Origin: Actinomycetota bacterium
Lineage (GTDB): Bacteria; Actinomycetota; Acidimicrobiia; Acidimicrobiales; JAHWLA01
DNA length: 13,554 nt
NCBI GenBank assembly: GCA_019347595.1
Contig: JAHWLA010000046.1
Coordinates: 1-13,554 of the forward strand
Reading direction: 5' to 3'
In this document: positions 5,969 through 12,498 of the stretch, piece after piece
Layout of the letters: the number at the start of each line of letters is the position of its first letter
Position numbering within the stretch: position 1 is the stretch's first letter
Made by a program: the position numbers and the translations under genes
Notes under the pieces: model-generated
Databases searched by the model: none
Seen by the model: the letters and a program-made list of their open reading frames with translations, nothing else
What the model was told of the DNA's origin: nothing

Positions 5969-6865
5969 GTGAACGTCCTGGTGTCCGGATCGCACGGGTT
6001 GATCGGTTCGGCGCTGGTCCTCGCCCTCCAGCTCGGCGGGCACAACGTGCGGCGGCTGGCCAGGGGGACGGCGGGCAACGGCGACGTGTCGTACGACGTG
6101 GCCGTCGGGCGGATCGACACCGCGGCGATGACCGGTGTCGATGCCGTGGTCCACCTGGCAGGCGAGGGCATCGGCGAGCGCCGATGGTCGGCCGCGCAGA
6201 AGGCCCGCATTCGCGACAGCCGCATCGTCGGGACGACGCTGCTGGCCGAGGCGGCGGTCGGGATGGCGAAGCCGCCGAAGGTGTTCGTGAGCGGCTCGGC
6301 CATCGGCATCTACGGCGACCGGGGCGACGAGGTGCTTACCGAGGACTCGACGCTCGGCGACGACTTCCTCGCCCTGATGTGCCGCGACTGGGAGGCCGCC
6401 ACCGCGCCTGCCAAGGCGGCCGGCATCCGCGTCGTCCACCTCCGCAGCGGCATCGTGCTGTCGGGGCGGGGCGGGGCGATCAAGAAGCAACTGCCGCTGT
6501 TCCGGCTCGGGTTGGGCGGGCGGCTGGCATCGGGCAAGCAGTGGACGAGCTGGGTGTCGCTCCACGACGAGGTGGGCGCCATCCTCCACGTGCTGCGCAG
6601 CGACGACGTGTCGGGGCCGATCAACGTGACGGCGCCCAACCCGGTCACCAACGCCGAGCTGACCAGCGCGTTCGGGCGAGCCGTGCGACGACCGGCCCGC
6701 CTGCCCGTGCCCAAGATCGCCCTCGACGTGGTGCTGTCGCCAGGGTTGGCCTCCGCGATCACATCGTCGCAGCGCGCCCTCCCGGCCCGCTTGGAGGCGC
6801 ACGGCTACCACTTCAAGCATCCAGAGGTGACGAGCGCGCTCGACGCCGCCCTTCGCGACACCTAG
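5969..6865 (+). CDS. TIGR01777-family SDR protein (YfcH/SDR39U1-like)
   Basis: A 298-residue atypical short-chain dehydrogenase/epimerase-like protein of the TIGR01777 family, of typical length. The N-terminal Rossmann motif is GSHGLIGSAL (Gly7, Gly10, Gly13). Family-specific blocks are VVHLAGEGIGERRW, KARIRDSRIVGTTLLAE, GSAIGIYGDRGDEVLTE, DDFLALMCRDWEAA and LRLGLGG-like FRLGLGGRL. A C-terminal DUF1731-like part is seen in NVTAPNPVTNAELTSAFG and PARLEAHGYHFKHPE. NADP binding is probable. The enzyme reaction is unknown; relatives have been linked to cell division in some bacteria, which is only a family association. The GTG at 5969 is the natural start, 10 nt after the VanW stop and 7 nt after TAGCAT. 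Confidence 0.92.
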   Translation: MNVLVSGSHGLIGSALVLALQLGGHNVRRLARGTAGNGDVSYDVAVGRIDTAAMTGVDAVVHLAGEGIGERRWSAAQKARIRDSRIVGTTLLAEAAVGMAKPPKVFVSGSAIGIYGDRGDEVLTEDSTLGDDFLALMCRDWEAATAPAKAAGIRVVHLRSGIVLSGRGGAIKKQLPLFRLGLGGRLASGKQWTSWVSLHDEVGAILHVLRSDDVSGPINVTAPNPVTNAELTSAFGRAVRRPARLPVPKIALDVVLSPGLASAITSSQRALPARLEAHGYHFKHPEVTSALDAALRDT

Positions 6866-6876
6866 CGGGGTGTCGG

Positions 6877-6882
6877 TAGCAT
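6877..6882 (+). promoter_or_regulatory. TAGCAT -10-like element before the FAD reductase gene
   Basis: TAGCAT is followed by 7 bases and the GTG at 6890. It lies in the 24-bp gap after the SDR stop at 6865. It duplicates the hexamer, spacing and start codon found at 5956-5971, although the surrounding sequence differs. A GGGG run touches the start codon and is too close to serve as a normal ribosome site, which favours leaderless initiation. Confidence 0.5.
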
Positions 6883-6889
6883 CGCCGGG

Positions 6890-8116
6890 GTGATCACCGC
6901 CGACGTCGCCGTCATCGGCGGCGGCCCGGCCGGGTGCGCCGCCGCCATCAGCCTCGCCCGCGCCGGCCGCGACGTGGTGCTGGTCGACAAGGCGGTCTTC
7001 CCCCGCGACAAGTGCTGCGGCGACGGGCTGACGACCGGCGCGTTGCGGCTGCTCGAGTCGCTGGGGCTGCAGCCCGACGCGGTGCCGTCGTGGCAGCCGA
7101 TCGCCGACGTGTGGGTACGTTCGCCATCCGGCCGAATCGTCGATTTCCCGCTGCCGCGGGGCGCCGGGTTGTACGGGGCGGTGGCCCGCCGGGTCGAGCT
7201 CGACGCCGCCTTGCTCGACGTGGCCCGGGCGGCGGGGGTCAAGGTCTTCGACGGGCACGCGCTGATCGGTGCCCGGATCGGCGATGGTGACTGCGTCGTC
7301 CTCGACGTGGACGGGCTCGACGGCGTGGTGGCCCGCTACGCCATCGGCGCCGACGGCATGTGGTCGCCGTTGCGCAAGGCGTTCGGCGTGCCCGACGAAC
7401 CCGGCTATCTCGGTGAGTGGCACGCCTTCCGCCAGTACTTCCGCGGCGTGGCGGCGGGCGGCGGCGAGCGGCTGTGGGTGTGGTTCGAGCGCGATCTGCT
7501 GCCGGGCTACGCGTGGTCGTTCCCGCTGCCCGACGGGCGGGCCAACGTGGGGTTCGGCATCCGACGTCGGCCGGGGCGGCCGACCAAGGAGATGAAGAGC
7601 GTGTGGGCCGACCTGTTGGCTCGTCCCCACATCCGGGCGGTGCTCGGCGACGCGGCCGAGCCCGAGGCGCCGCACAAGGCATGGCCGATCCCGGCACGCG
7701 TGGGCGCCACGGCGCTGCACGCCGCGGGCGGCCGTGCGCTGTTCGTGGGCGACGCGGCGCGCGCCACCGACCCGATGACCGGCGAGGGCATCGGCCAGGC
7801 GCTCGAAACGGGTGTCGACGCGGCGCGGTCGGTGTTGCGCGCCGGCGCACTGCGACCGGCCATGGCGGCGACGGCGTACGAGGCGACCGTGCGGGCCGGG
7901 CTGCGGCGGGACAACGCGCTGGCCGACTGGCTGTCGACGGCGATGATCGCCCGGCCGGTCGGCATACGAGGCGCCGTGCGGGTAGCGGGGTCGACCGACT
8001 GGACGCGCCGCAATTTCGCGCGCTGGCTGTTCGAGGACTATCCCCGGGCGATCCTGGCCACCCCCCGTCGCTGGCATCGCCGCATGCTGACCGGCCCCGG
8101 CGCCTACCGCACCTGA
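6890..8116 (+). CDS. Geranylgeranyl-reductase-family FAD oxidoreductase (menaquinone-reductase MenJ-like)
   Basis: A 408-residue flavoprotein. The N-terminal FAD-binding motif is VAVIGGGPAGCAAAISLARAG, with VVLVDK at the end of strand 2. The substrate-loop signature PRDKCCGDGLT (residues about 39-49) and the second FAD motif GDAARATDPMTGEGIGQALETG (around residues 285-306) are those of the geranylgeranyl reductase family. Members saturate isoprenoid chains: chlorophyll phytyl chains, archaeal lipids, and beta-isoprene saturation of menaquinone by mycobacterial MenJ. Length, the GYAWSFPLPDGRANVGFG block and an actinobacterial setting make a menaquinone or polyprenyl reductase the best guess. 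There are no clear membrane segments. No men genes are adjacent, so the substrate is inferred. The gene ends 8 bases before a large inverted repeat. Confidence 0.87.
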   Translation: MITADVAVIGGGPAGCAAAISLARAGRDVVLVDKAVFPRDKCCGDGLTTGALRLLESLGLQPDAVPSWQPIADVWVRSPSGRIVDFPLPRGAGLYGAVARRVELDAALLDVARAAGVKVFDGHALIGARIGDGDCVVLDVDGLDGVVARYAIGADGMWSPLRKAFGVPDEPGYLGEWHAFRQYFRGVAAGGGERLWVWFERDLLPGYAWSFPLPDGRANVGFGIRRRPGRPTKEMKSVWADLLARPHIRAVLGDAAEPEAPHKAWPIPARVGATALHAAGGRALFVGDAARATDPMTGEGIGQALETGVDAARSVLRAGALRPAMAATAYEATVRAGLRRDNALADWLSTAMIARPVGIRGAVRVAGSTDWTRRNFARWLFEDYPRAILATPRRWHRRMLTGPGAYRT

Positions 8117-8124
8117 CCTCTTCT

Positions 8125-8176
8125 CGTTCTGGTCCGTAGATCCGGCGCCACGGCGCCGGATCTACGGACCAGAACG
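8125..8176. terminator. 25-bp perfect inverted repeat in a convergent gap
   Basis: Bases 8125-8149 are exactly complementary to 8152-8176 with only two bases (AC) between them, a nearly perfect 52-bp palindrome. It fills most of the 73-bp gap between the convergent FAD reductase (stop at 8116) and acyl-CoA dehydrogenase (stop at 8190). As RNA from either strand it would form a very stable hairpin. No T-tract follows. A bidirectional terminator is the simplest reading. Confidence 0.7.
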
Positions 8177-8189
8177 GCGGGGACGGGCG

Positions 8190-9314
8190 CTAGGTGGCGG
8201 CGAGGTCGTGGGGGAGGCCGAGCACGCGCTCGGCGACGATGTTGCGCTGCACCTCCGAGGTACCGCCGCCGATGGTGAGCGCCGGCGCGAACAGGTACCC
8301 GTAGGCCCACTCGGCGGCGGGCTCCCCCAGCGGGCCGACGTCCGAGAGCATGCCCGCCGTGCCCGCCAGGTCCTTGGCCAACCCCATGATGTGCTGCCCG
8401 TGCTCGTCGGCCAGCGCCTTGCGGATCGACGCCTCGGCCCCGGGCGAGCGCCCTTGCACGACGGCGCTGACCGTGCGCAGCCGGATCAGGCGCAGCACCT
8501 CCGCCTCGATGAACAGCGACGCCAGCCGCTGGCGCAGCACGGGGTCGCTCACGCCGCCGTGCGTGCGCACCAAGTCGAGCAGGTCGCGGGCGGTCGGCCC
8601 CCGCCCCCACAGCGCGCCCTCGCCCGACAGCGACACCCGCTCGTTGCCGAGCGTCACCTTGGCCAGCGACCAGCCCTCGTTCTCCTCCCCCACCAGGTTC
8701 TCGACCGGGATGCGGACATCGTCGAAGAAGACCTCGTTGAAGGTGTGCGCGCCCGTCATCTCCACGATGGGCCGCACCTCGATGCCCGGCATGTCCATGG
8801 GGCAGATGAAGTACGAGATGCCTCTGTGCTTGGGGGCATCGGGGTTGGTGCGGGCGATGAGGATGCCGAACGTCGAGACGTGGGCGAGCGAGGTCCAGAT
8901 CTTCTGGCCGTTGACGACGTAGCTGTCGCCGTCGCGCACGGCCCGCGTCGACAGGCTTGCCAGGTCCGAGCCTGCGCCGGGCTCGCTGAAGAGCTGGCAC
9001 CACAGCTCCTCCCCCGACAGGATCGGGAACAGGTGGCGCTCCTTCTGCTCCTGGCTCCCCGCGTGGATCAGGGTCGGCCCCGCCCAGCCGATGCCGATGG
9101 GGTTGGGCGGGCGCGACACGCCGGCCCCGCGCAGCTCGTCGTCGATGATCAACTGGTGGATGGGGTCGGCGTCGAGCCCCCACGGCCGGGGCCAGTGCGG
9201 GGCGACGTAGCCCGCCTCGGCCAGCTCCCGTCCGCTCGGCCGCGGGTGGGCCGCCAGCCACTCCCGTACCTCCACCCGACGCGGGTCGTCCTCCCCAGGC
9301 AATTCGAAGTCCAC
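8190..9314 (-). CDS. Acyl-CoA dehydrogenase (FadE family)
   Basis: A 374-residue acyl-CoA dehydrogenase, starting at the GTG at 9314 (MDFELPGEDDPRR). It catalyses FAD-dependent alpha,beta-desaturation of an acyl-CoA, the first oxidative step of beta-oxidation. Family blocks seen are LIIDDELRGAG, PTLIHAGSQEQKERHLFPILSGEE, WCQLFSEPGAGSDLASL (FAD/substrate binding), YVVNGQKIWTS, LGNERVSL and C-terminal IGGGTSEVQRNIVAERVLGLP. At the place where medium-chain enzymes have the catalytic Glu (Y-E-G-T) this protein has Gly350. The base must therefore come from elsewhere, as in isovaleryl-type enzymes, or from a partner subunit, as in the heteromeric sterol side-chain enzymes of mycobacteria. No partner FadE is in the window. 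It is divergent from the acyl-CoA synthetase operon. Confidence 0.92.
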   Translation of the reverse strand: MDFELPGEDDPRRVEVREWLAAHPRPSGRELAEAGYVAPHWPRPWGLDADPIHQLIIDDELRGAGVSRPPNPIGIGWAGPTLIHAGSQEQKERHLFPILSGEELWCQLFSEPGAGSDLASLSTRAVRDGDSYVVNGQKIWTSLAHVSTFGILIARTNPDAPKHRGISYFICPMDMPGIEVRPIVEMTGAHTFNEVFFDDVRIPVENLVGEENEGWSLAKVTLGNERVSLSGEGALWGRGPTARDLLDLVRTHGGVSDPVLRQRLASLFIEAEVLRLIRLRTVSAVVQGRSPGAEASIRKALADEHGQHIMGLAKDLAGTAGMLSDVGPLGEPAAEWAYGYLFAPALTIGGGTSEVQRNIVAERVLGLPHDLAAT

Positions 9315-9320
9315 GCGCGA

Positions 9321-9326
9321 AACCTA
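9321..9326 (-). promoter_or_regulatory. TAGGTT -10-like element for the acyl-CoA dehydrogenase
   Basis: On the minus strand TAGGTT is followed by 6 bases (TCGCGC) and the GTG at 9314. It fits TANNNT at leaderless spacing, with no Shine-Dalgarno sequence. It overlaps the plus-strand TACACT; the two share the TA at 9325-9326. Confidence 0.5.
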
Positions 9327-9330
9327 CACT
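9325..9330 (+). promoter_or_regulatory. TACACT -10-like element for the acyl-CoA synthetase operon
   Basis: TACACT fits TANNNT and lies 11 bases before the ATG at 9342, allowing a leader of about 4-5 bases. The whole divergent gap is only 27 bp, so both genes must initiate within it. This element overlaps the minus-strand TAGGTT through the common TA step. Confidence 0.5.
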
Positions 9331-9341
9331 GCCCGTGCAGC

Positions 9342-10949
9342 ATGCCCGGGTGGAACTTCGCCGACGCGTGGGAGGTGGTGGCCGAGGTGCTGCCCGACGC
9401 GCCCGCGGTCGGCGACCGCACGTGGCGCGACTTCGACCGCCGGGCCGACGGGGTGGCCGCCGCCCTGCTCGACCTCGGCGTCGAGCGGCAGGACAAGGTG
9501 GCGCAGTACCTCTACAACTGCCCCGAGTACCTGGAGTCGGTGTTCGCCACGTGGAAGGCGGGGCTGGCGCCGGTCAACACCAACTACCGCTACGCCGACG
9601 AGGAGCTCCTGTACCTCTGGGACAACGCCGATGCCGTGGCCGTGGTCTTTCACGGGACGTTCGCCGAACGGATCGAACGGTTGCGGGCCAAGCTGCCGAA
9701 GGTGCGCGGCTGGCTGTGGGTCGACGACAGCAGCGGCCCGTGCCCCGACTGGGCGCTGCCCTACGAGCAGGCGGCGACCCGTGGGGTCGAGCGCGTCGTC
9801 CCGCCGTGGGGGCGTGACGGCGACGACCTTTACTTGCTCTACACCGGCGGCACCACCGGCATGCCCAAGGGCGTGATGTGGCGGCAGGACGACCTGTTCT
9901 GCATGCTCAACAACAGCAGCCTCGGCGTCCGCTACGACCTCGACGCCGGGCTCGACGGGATGCGGTCGGTGTTGCAGAGCCCGGGGTGGGTCGGGCTGCC
10001 CGCGGCGCCGCTGATGCACGGGACGGGCGCGCTCATCGCCTTCTCCACGCTGAACACAGGCGGGCGGGTGGTCACGCTCGCCGAGCGCACCTTCGACCCG
10101 ATCGACCTGCTCGACACCGAGGCCCGGGAGCGCGTCAACGTCATTGCCTGGGTGGGCGACGCCTTCGCCAAGCCGGTGCTGCGGGCGCTCGACGGCGAGG
10201 CCGGGCGGTGGGACCTGTCGTCGCTGTTCGCCGTGGTGTCGTCGGGCGTGATGTGGTCGGAGGAGACCAAGCAGGGGTTGTTGCGCCACCACCCCGGCAT
10301 GCTGTTGGTCGACGCCTTCTCGTCGTCCGAGGCGCTCGGGATGGGCACGTCGGTCTCGTCCGCCGGCGGCACCACCCGCACCGCCAAGTTCACCCTCGGG
10401 GAGAACGCCCGCGTGATCACCGACGACGGTCGGGAGGTGCAGCCGGGATCGGGCGAGATCGGGCGGGTGGCCGTCCGGGGCCGCACGCCGGTGGGCTACT
10501 ACAAGGACGCGGAGAAGTCGGCCCGCACGTTCCTCGTCATCGACGGCGAGCAGTGGTCGGTGCCGGGCGACTACGCCACCGTCGAGGCCGACGGCACCCT
10601 GCGGCTGCTGGGGCGCGGGTCGGTGTGCATCAACACGGGCGGCGAGAAGGTGTACCCGGAGGAGGTCGAGGAAGCCCTGAAGACGCACCCGGCCGTGCGC
10701 GACGCGGTGGCCGTCGGGCTGCCCGACGAGACGTGGGGCGAGGCGGTGACCGCGGTGGTCGAACCCGTCCCCGGCGCCGTCGTCGACGAGGCCGACGTGG
10801 TGGCGCATGTGCGGGCGCGGCTGGCGGCGTTCAAGGCGCCCAAGCGGGTGTTCACCGTGGAAACCATCGGGCGGGCGGCCAACGGGAAGGTCGACTACAA
10901 GCGCCTTCGCGAGGTCGCCGTCGAAATGGCGCAGGTGACGGGGCGGTAG
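9342..10949 (+). CDS. Acyl-CoA synthetase (FadD19-like AMP-binding enzyme)
   Basis: A 535-residue ANL-superfamily acid:CoA ligase that activates a carboxylate via an acyl-adenylate. Core motifs are the P-loop YTGGTTGMPKGVMW (residues 167-180), SSEALGMG (A5), VPGDYA (Asp410, ribose contact), LLGRGSVCINTGGEKVYPEE (A7/A8 hinge, from about 422) and NGKVDYK (catalytic Lys516). YLLYTGGTTG-PKGVMWR, PVGYYKD-EKSA-TF and LGRGSV-IN-GGEKVYPEEVE closely match my recollection of mycobacterial FadD19 and its relatives, which activate sterol side-chain acids. A branched or sterol-derived substrate is therefore likely but not proven. The ATG at 9342 is the first start in the frame after the divergent promoter. 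It leads the SDR, nitroreductase and polymerase genes. Confidence 0.93.
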   Translation: MPGWNFADAWEVVAEVLPDAPAVGDRTWRDFDRRADGVAAALLDLGVERQDKVAQYLYNCPEYLESVFATWKAGLAPVNTNYRYADEELLYLWDNADAVAVVFHGTFAERIERLRAKLPKVRGWLWVDDSSGPCPDWALPYEQAATRGVERVVPPWGRDGDDLYLLYTGGTTGMPKGVMWRQDDLFCMLNNSSLGVRYDLDAGLDGMRSVLQSPGWVGLPAAPLMHGTGALIAFSTLNTGGRVVTLAERTFDPIDLLDTEARERVNVIAWVGDAFAKPVLRALDGEAGRWDLSSLFAVVSSGVMWSEETKQGLLRHHPGMLLVDAFSSSEALGMGTSVSSAGGTTRTAKFTLGENARVITDDGREVQPGSGEIGRVAVRGRTPVGYYKDAEKSARTFLVIDGEQWSVPGDYATVEADGTLRLLGRGSVCINTGGEKVYPEEVEEALKTHPAVRDAVAVGLPDETWGEAVTAVVEPVPGAVVDEADVVAHVRARLAAFKAPKRVFTVETIGRAANGKVDYKRLREVAVEMAQVTGR

Positions 10950-10950
10950 G

Positions 10951-10956
10951 TACCGT
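10951..10956 (+). promoter_or_regulatory. TACCGT -10-like element before the SDR gene
   Basis: TACCGT lies 8 bases before the ATG at 10965, directly after the TAG stop of the acyl-CoA synthetase. It fits TANNNT at leaderless spacing and no Shine-Dalgarno sequence is visible. The gap between the two genes is only 15 bp, so this could be an internal promoter that decouples the SDR from the upstream gene, or chance. Confidence 0.35.
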
Positions 10957-10964
10957 TCGCGACC

Positions 10965-11858
10965 ATGGCTGATCTCGGGTACGACGGGAAGGTAGCGATC
11001 ATCACCGGGGCAGGCGGGGGGCTCGGCCGTGAGCACGCCCTGCTGCTCGCCTCGCGGGGCGCGCAGGTCGTGGTCAACGACTTGGGCGGCTCCGTCAGCG
11101 GCGAAGGCGGCGACGCCGGGCCCGCGGCGACCACGGCGAAGGAGATCGAGGACCTGGGCGGCGTCGCCGTCCCCGACACCAACTCCGTCGCCACGCCCGA
11201 GGGCGGCGAGGCCATCGTGCAGACGGCGCTCGACGCCTTCGGCCGCGTCGACATCGTGATCAACAACGCGGGCATCCTGCGCGACAAGACGTTCCACAAC
11301 ATGACGCCCGAGTTCCTGGAGCCGGTCATCCAGGTCCACCTGCTCGGCGCCTTCTACGTCACCCGTCCGGCGTGGATCAAGATGCGCGAGCAGGGCTACG
11401 GGCGCATCGTCAACACGGCGTCGAACTCGGGGGTCCTCGGCAACTTCGGCCAGGCCAATTACGGCGCCGCCAAGATGGGCCTGGTCGGGCTGACCCGGGT
11501 GCTGGCGGCCGAGGGGGCCAAGTACAACATCAAGGTCAACGCCTTGGCACCCGTGGCCCGCACCCGCATGACGGAAGAGCTCCTGGGGCCGCTCGCCGAC
11601 AAGCTCGACCCCAAGCTGGTGTCGCCGATCGTGGCGTGGCTGGTGCACGAGGACTGCCCGGTGTCGGGTGAGATCTACTCGGCCGCGGGCGGCCGCATCG
11701 CCCGCTTCTTCATCGGGCTGACGGAGGGCTACTACAACGCCGAGCTCAGCCTCGAGGACGTGCGCGACCACTTCGACCAGATCCGCAACGAAGAGGGCTA
11801 CATCGTGCCCAACGGGCCGGCCGACGAGTTCGCCCAACTGCTGAAGCACTTCTCGTAG
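10965..11858 (+). CDS. SDR (R)-3-hydroxyacyl-CoA dehydrogenase (MFE-2 / HSD4-like)
   Basis: A 297-residue classical SDR. The cofactor motif is TGAGGGLGRE (residues 14-23), with Asp at the end of strand 2 (VVVNDLGG), suggesting NAD preference. NNAGILRD is at about 100-107. The catalytic triad is Ser153 or Ser155 (TASNSG), Tyr166 and Lys170 (YGAAK). The 30-residue stretch after NDLGG, with its Gly-rich GEGGDAGPA segment, and RDKTFHNM are hallmarks of the dehydrogenase half of peroxisomal multifunctional enzyme 2 and 17-beta-HSD4. Mycobacterial relatives (Hsd4A/ChsB1) oxidise the 3-hydroxyacyl-CoA of the sterol side chain. The C-terminal ~55 residues (from FFIGLTEGYYN) also fit this group. The hydratase and SCP2 domains of the fused enzyme are absent. 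It probably acts after the local acyl-CoA ligase and dehydrogenase. Confidence 0.92.
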   Translation: MADLGYDGKVAIITGAGGGLGREHALLLASRGAQVVVNDLGGSVSGEGGDAGPAATTAKEIEDLGGVAVPDTNSVATPEGGEAIVQTALDAFGRVDIVINNAGILRDKTFHNMTPEFLEPVIQVHLLGAFYVTRPAWIKMREQGYGRIVNTASNSGVLGNFGQANYGAAKMGLVGLTRVLAAEGAKYNIKVNALAPVARTRMTEELLGPLADKLDPKLVSPIVAWLVHEDCPVSGEIYSAAGGRIARFFIGLTEGYYNAELSLEDVRDHFDQIRNEEGYIVPNGPADEFAQLLKHFS

Positions 11859-11868
11859 GGCATCGGGG

Positions 11869-12498
11869 ATGACGCCGGACGAGCTGCTCACCACGACGCG
11901 GGCGGTTCGCAAGCGGCTCGACCTGGAGCGGCCGGTACCGCGCGAGGTGCTGTTGGAGTGCGTGGAGATCGCCCTCCAGGCGCCGACGGGCTCCAACCGG
12001 CAGGGCTGGCACTTCGTGTTCGTCTCCGACCCGGAGAAGAAGGCGGCGCTGGCCGACCTGTACCGCCAGGGCTACGACCCGTACGCGTCGATGCCCCGGC
12101 CGACCTACGGCGAAGGCGACCCCCGGGGCGAGCGCCTGGACTTCGTGAGCGAGTCGTCGCGGTATCTGCGCGACCGGTTCCACGAGGTGCCGTGGTTGCT
12201 GGTGCCCGTGCACCACGGGCGGGTCGACGGTGAGGGGGTGTTCATGCAGGCGGGCTTCTGGGGCTCGCTGCTGCCGGCGGTGTGGAGCTTCATGCTGGCC
12301 GGGCGGGCGCGGGGGTTGGGGACGGCGTGGACGACGCTGCACCTGCCGTTCGAGCGGGAGGCGGCCGAGGTGCTGGGCATCCCCTACGACAAGTTCACCC
12401 AGGGCGGGTTGATGCCCGTCGCCTACTACACGGGGTCGTCGTTCAAGCCCGCGTCGCGACTGGCGGCGGAATCCGTGGTCCACTGGGAGTCGTGGTAA
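11869..12498 (+). CDS. Nitroreductase-family FMN protein
   Basis: A 209-residue protein of the nitroreductase fold, normally an FMN-binding homodimer using NAD(P)H. The N-terminal TTTRAVRKRLDLERPV (residues 8-23) is the FMN-phosphate-binding Arg cluster. ALQAPTGSNRQGWHFVFV (35-52) is the family APS/N-Q block. A Gly-rich LAGRARGLGTAWTT followed by LGIPYDKFTQGGLMPVAYYTG is the C-terminal FMN/dimer half. The substrate is unknown; members reduce quinones, nitro groups or enones, or dehalogenate. Placement after a beta-oxidation SDR suggests a lipid-related reduction, which is inference. The ATG at 11869 lies 10 nt after the SDR stop, with CGGGG just upstream. A TAGGGC formed from the SDR stop sits 7 nt before the start but misses the final T of TANNNT. 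Confidence 0.88.
   Translation: MTPDELLTTTRAVRKRLDLERPVPREVLLECVEIALQAPTGSNRQGWHFVFVSDPEKKAALADLYRQGYDPYASMPRPTYGEGDPRGERLDFVSESSRYLRDRFHEVPWLLVPVHHGRVDGEGVFMQAGFWGSLLPAVWSFMLAGRARGLGTAWTTLHLPFEREAAEVLGIPYDKFTQGGLMPVAYYTGSSFKPASRLAAESVVHWESW

Noticed and set aside
4276..6309. Minus-strand frame that stays open upstream of the flavoprotein start, giving an apparent 1001-residue ORF
   Set aside because: It is antisense to the well-supported VanW gene and the start of the SDR gene, is low-complexity and rich in Arg/Ala/Gly/His, and has no family motif. It is an artefact of high GC.
5861..8077. 738-residue minus-strand ORF opposite the SDR and FAD reductase genes
   Set aside because: Both plus-strand genes carry intact family motifs; this frame has none and its composition is typical of antisense GC-rich DNA.
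8208..9341. Plus-strand extension of the acyl-CoA synthetase frame through the dehydrogenase gene
   Set aside because: It is antisense to the FadE gene, and the ligase has a normal family N-terminus from the ATG at 9342.
9324..11996. 890-residue minus-strand ORF opposite the acyl-CoA synthetase and SDR genes
   Set aside because: It mirrors two genes with clear catalytic motifs; the translation is His/Arg/Val-rich antisense shadow sequence with no recognisable domain.
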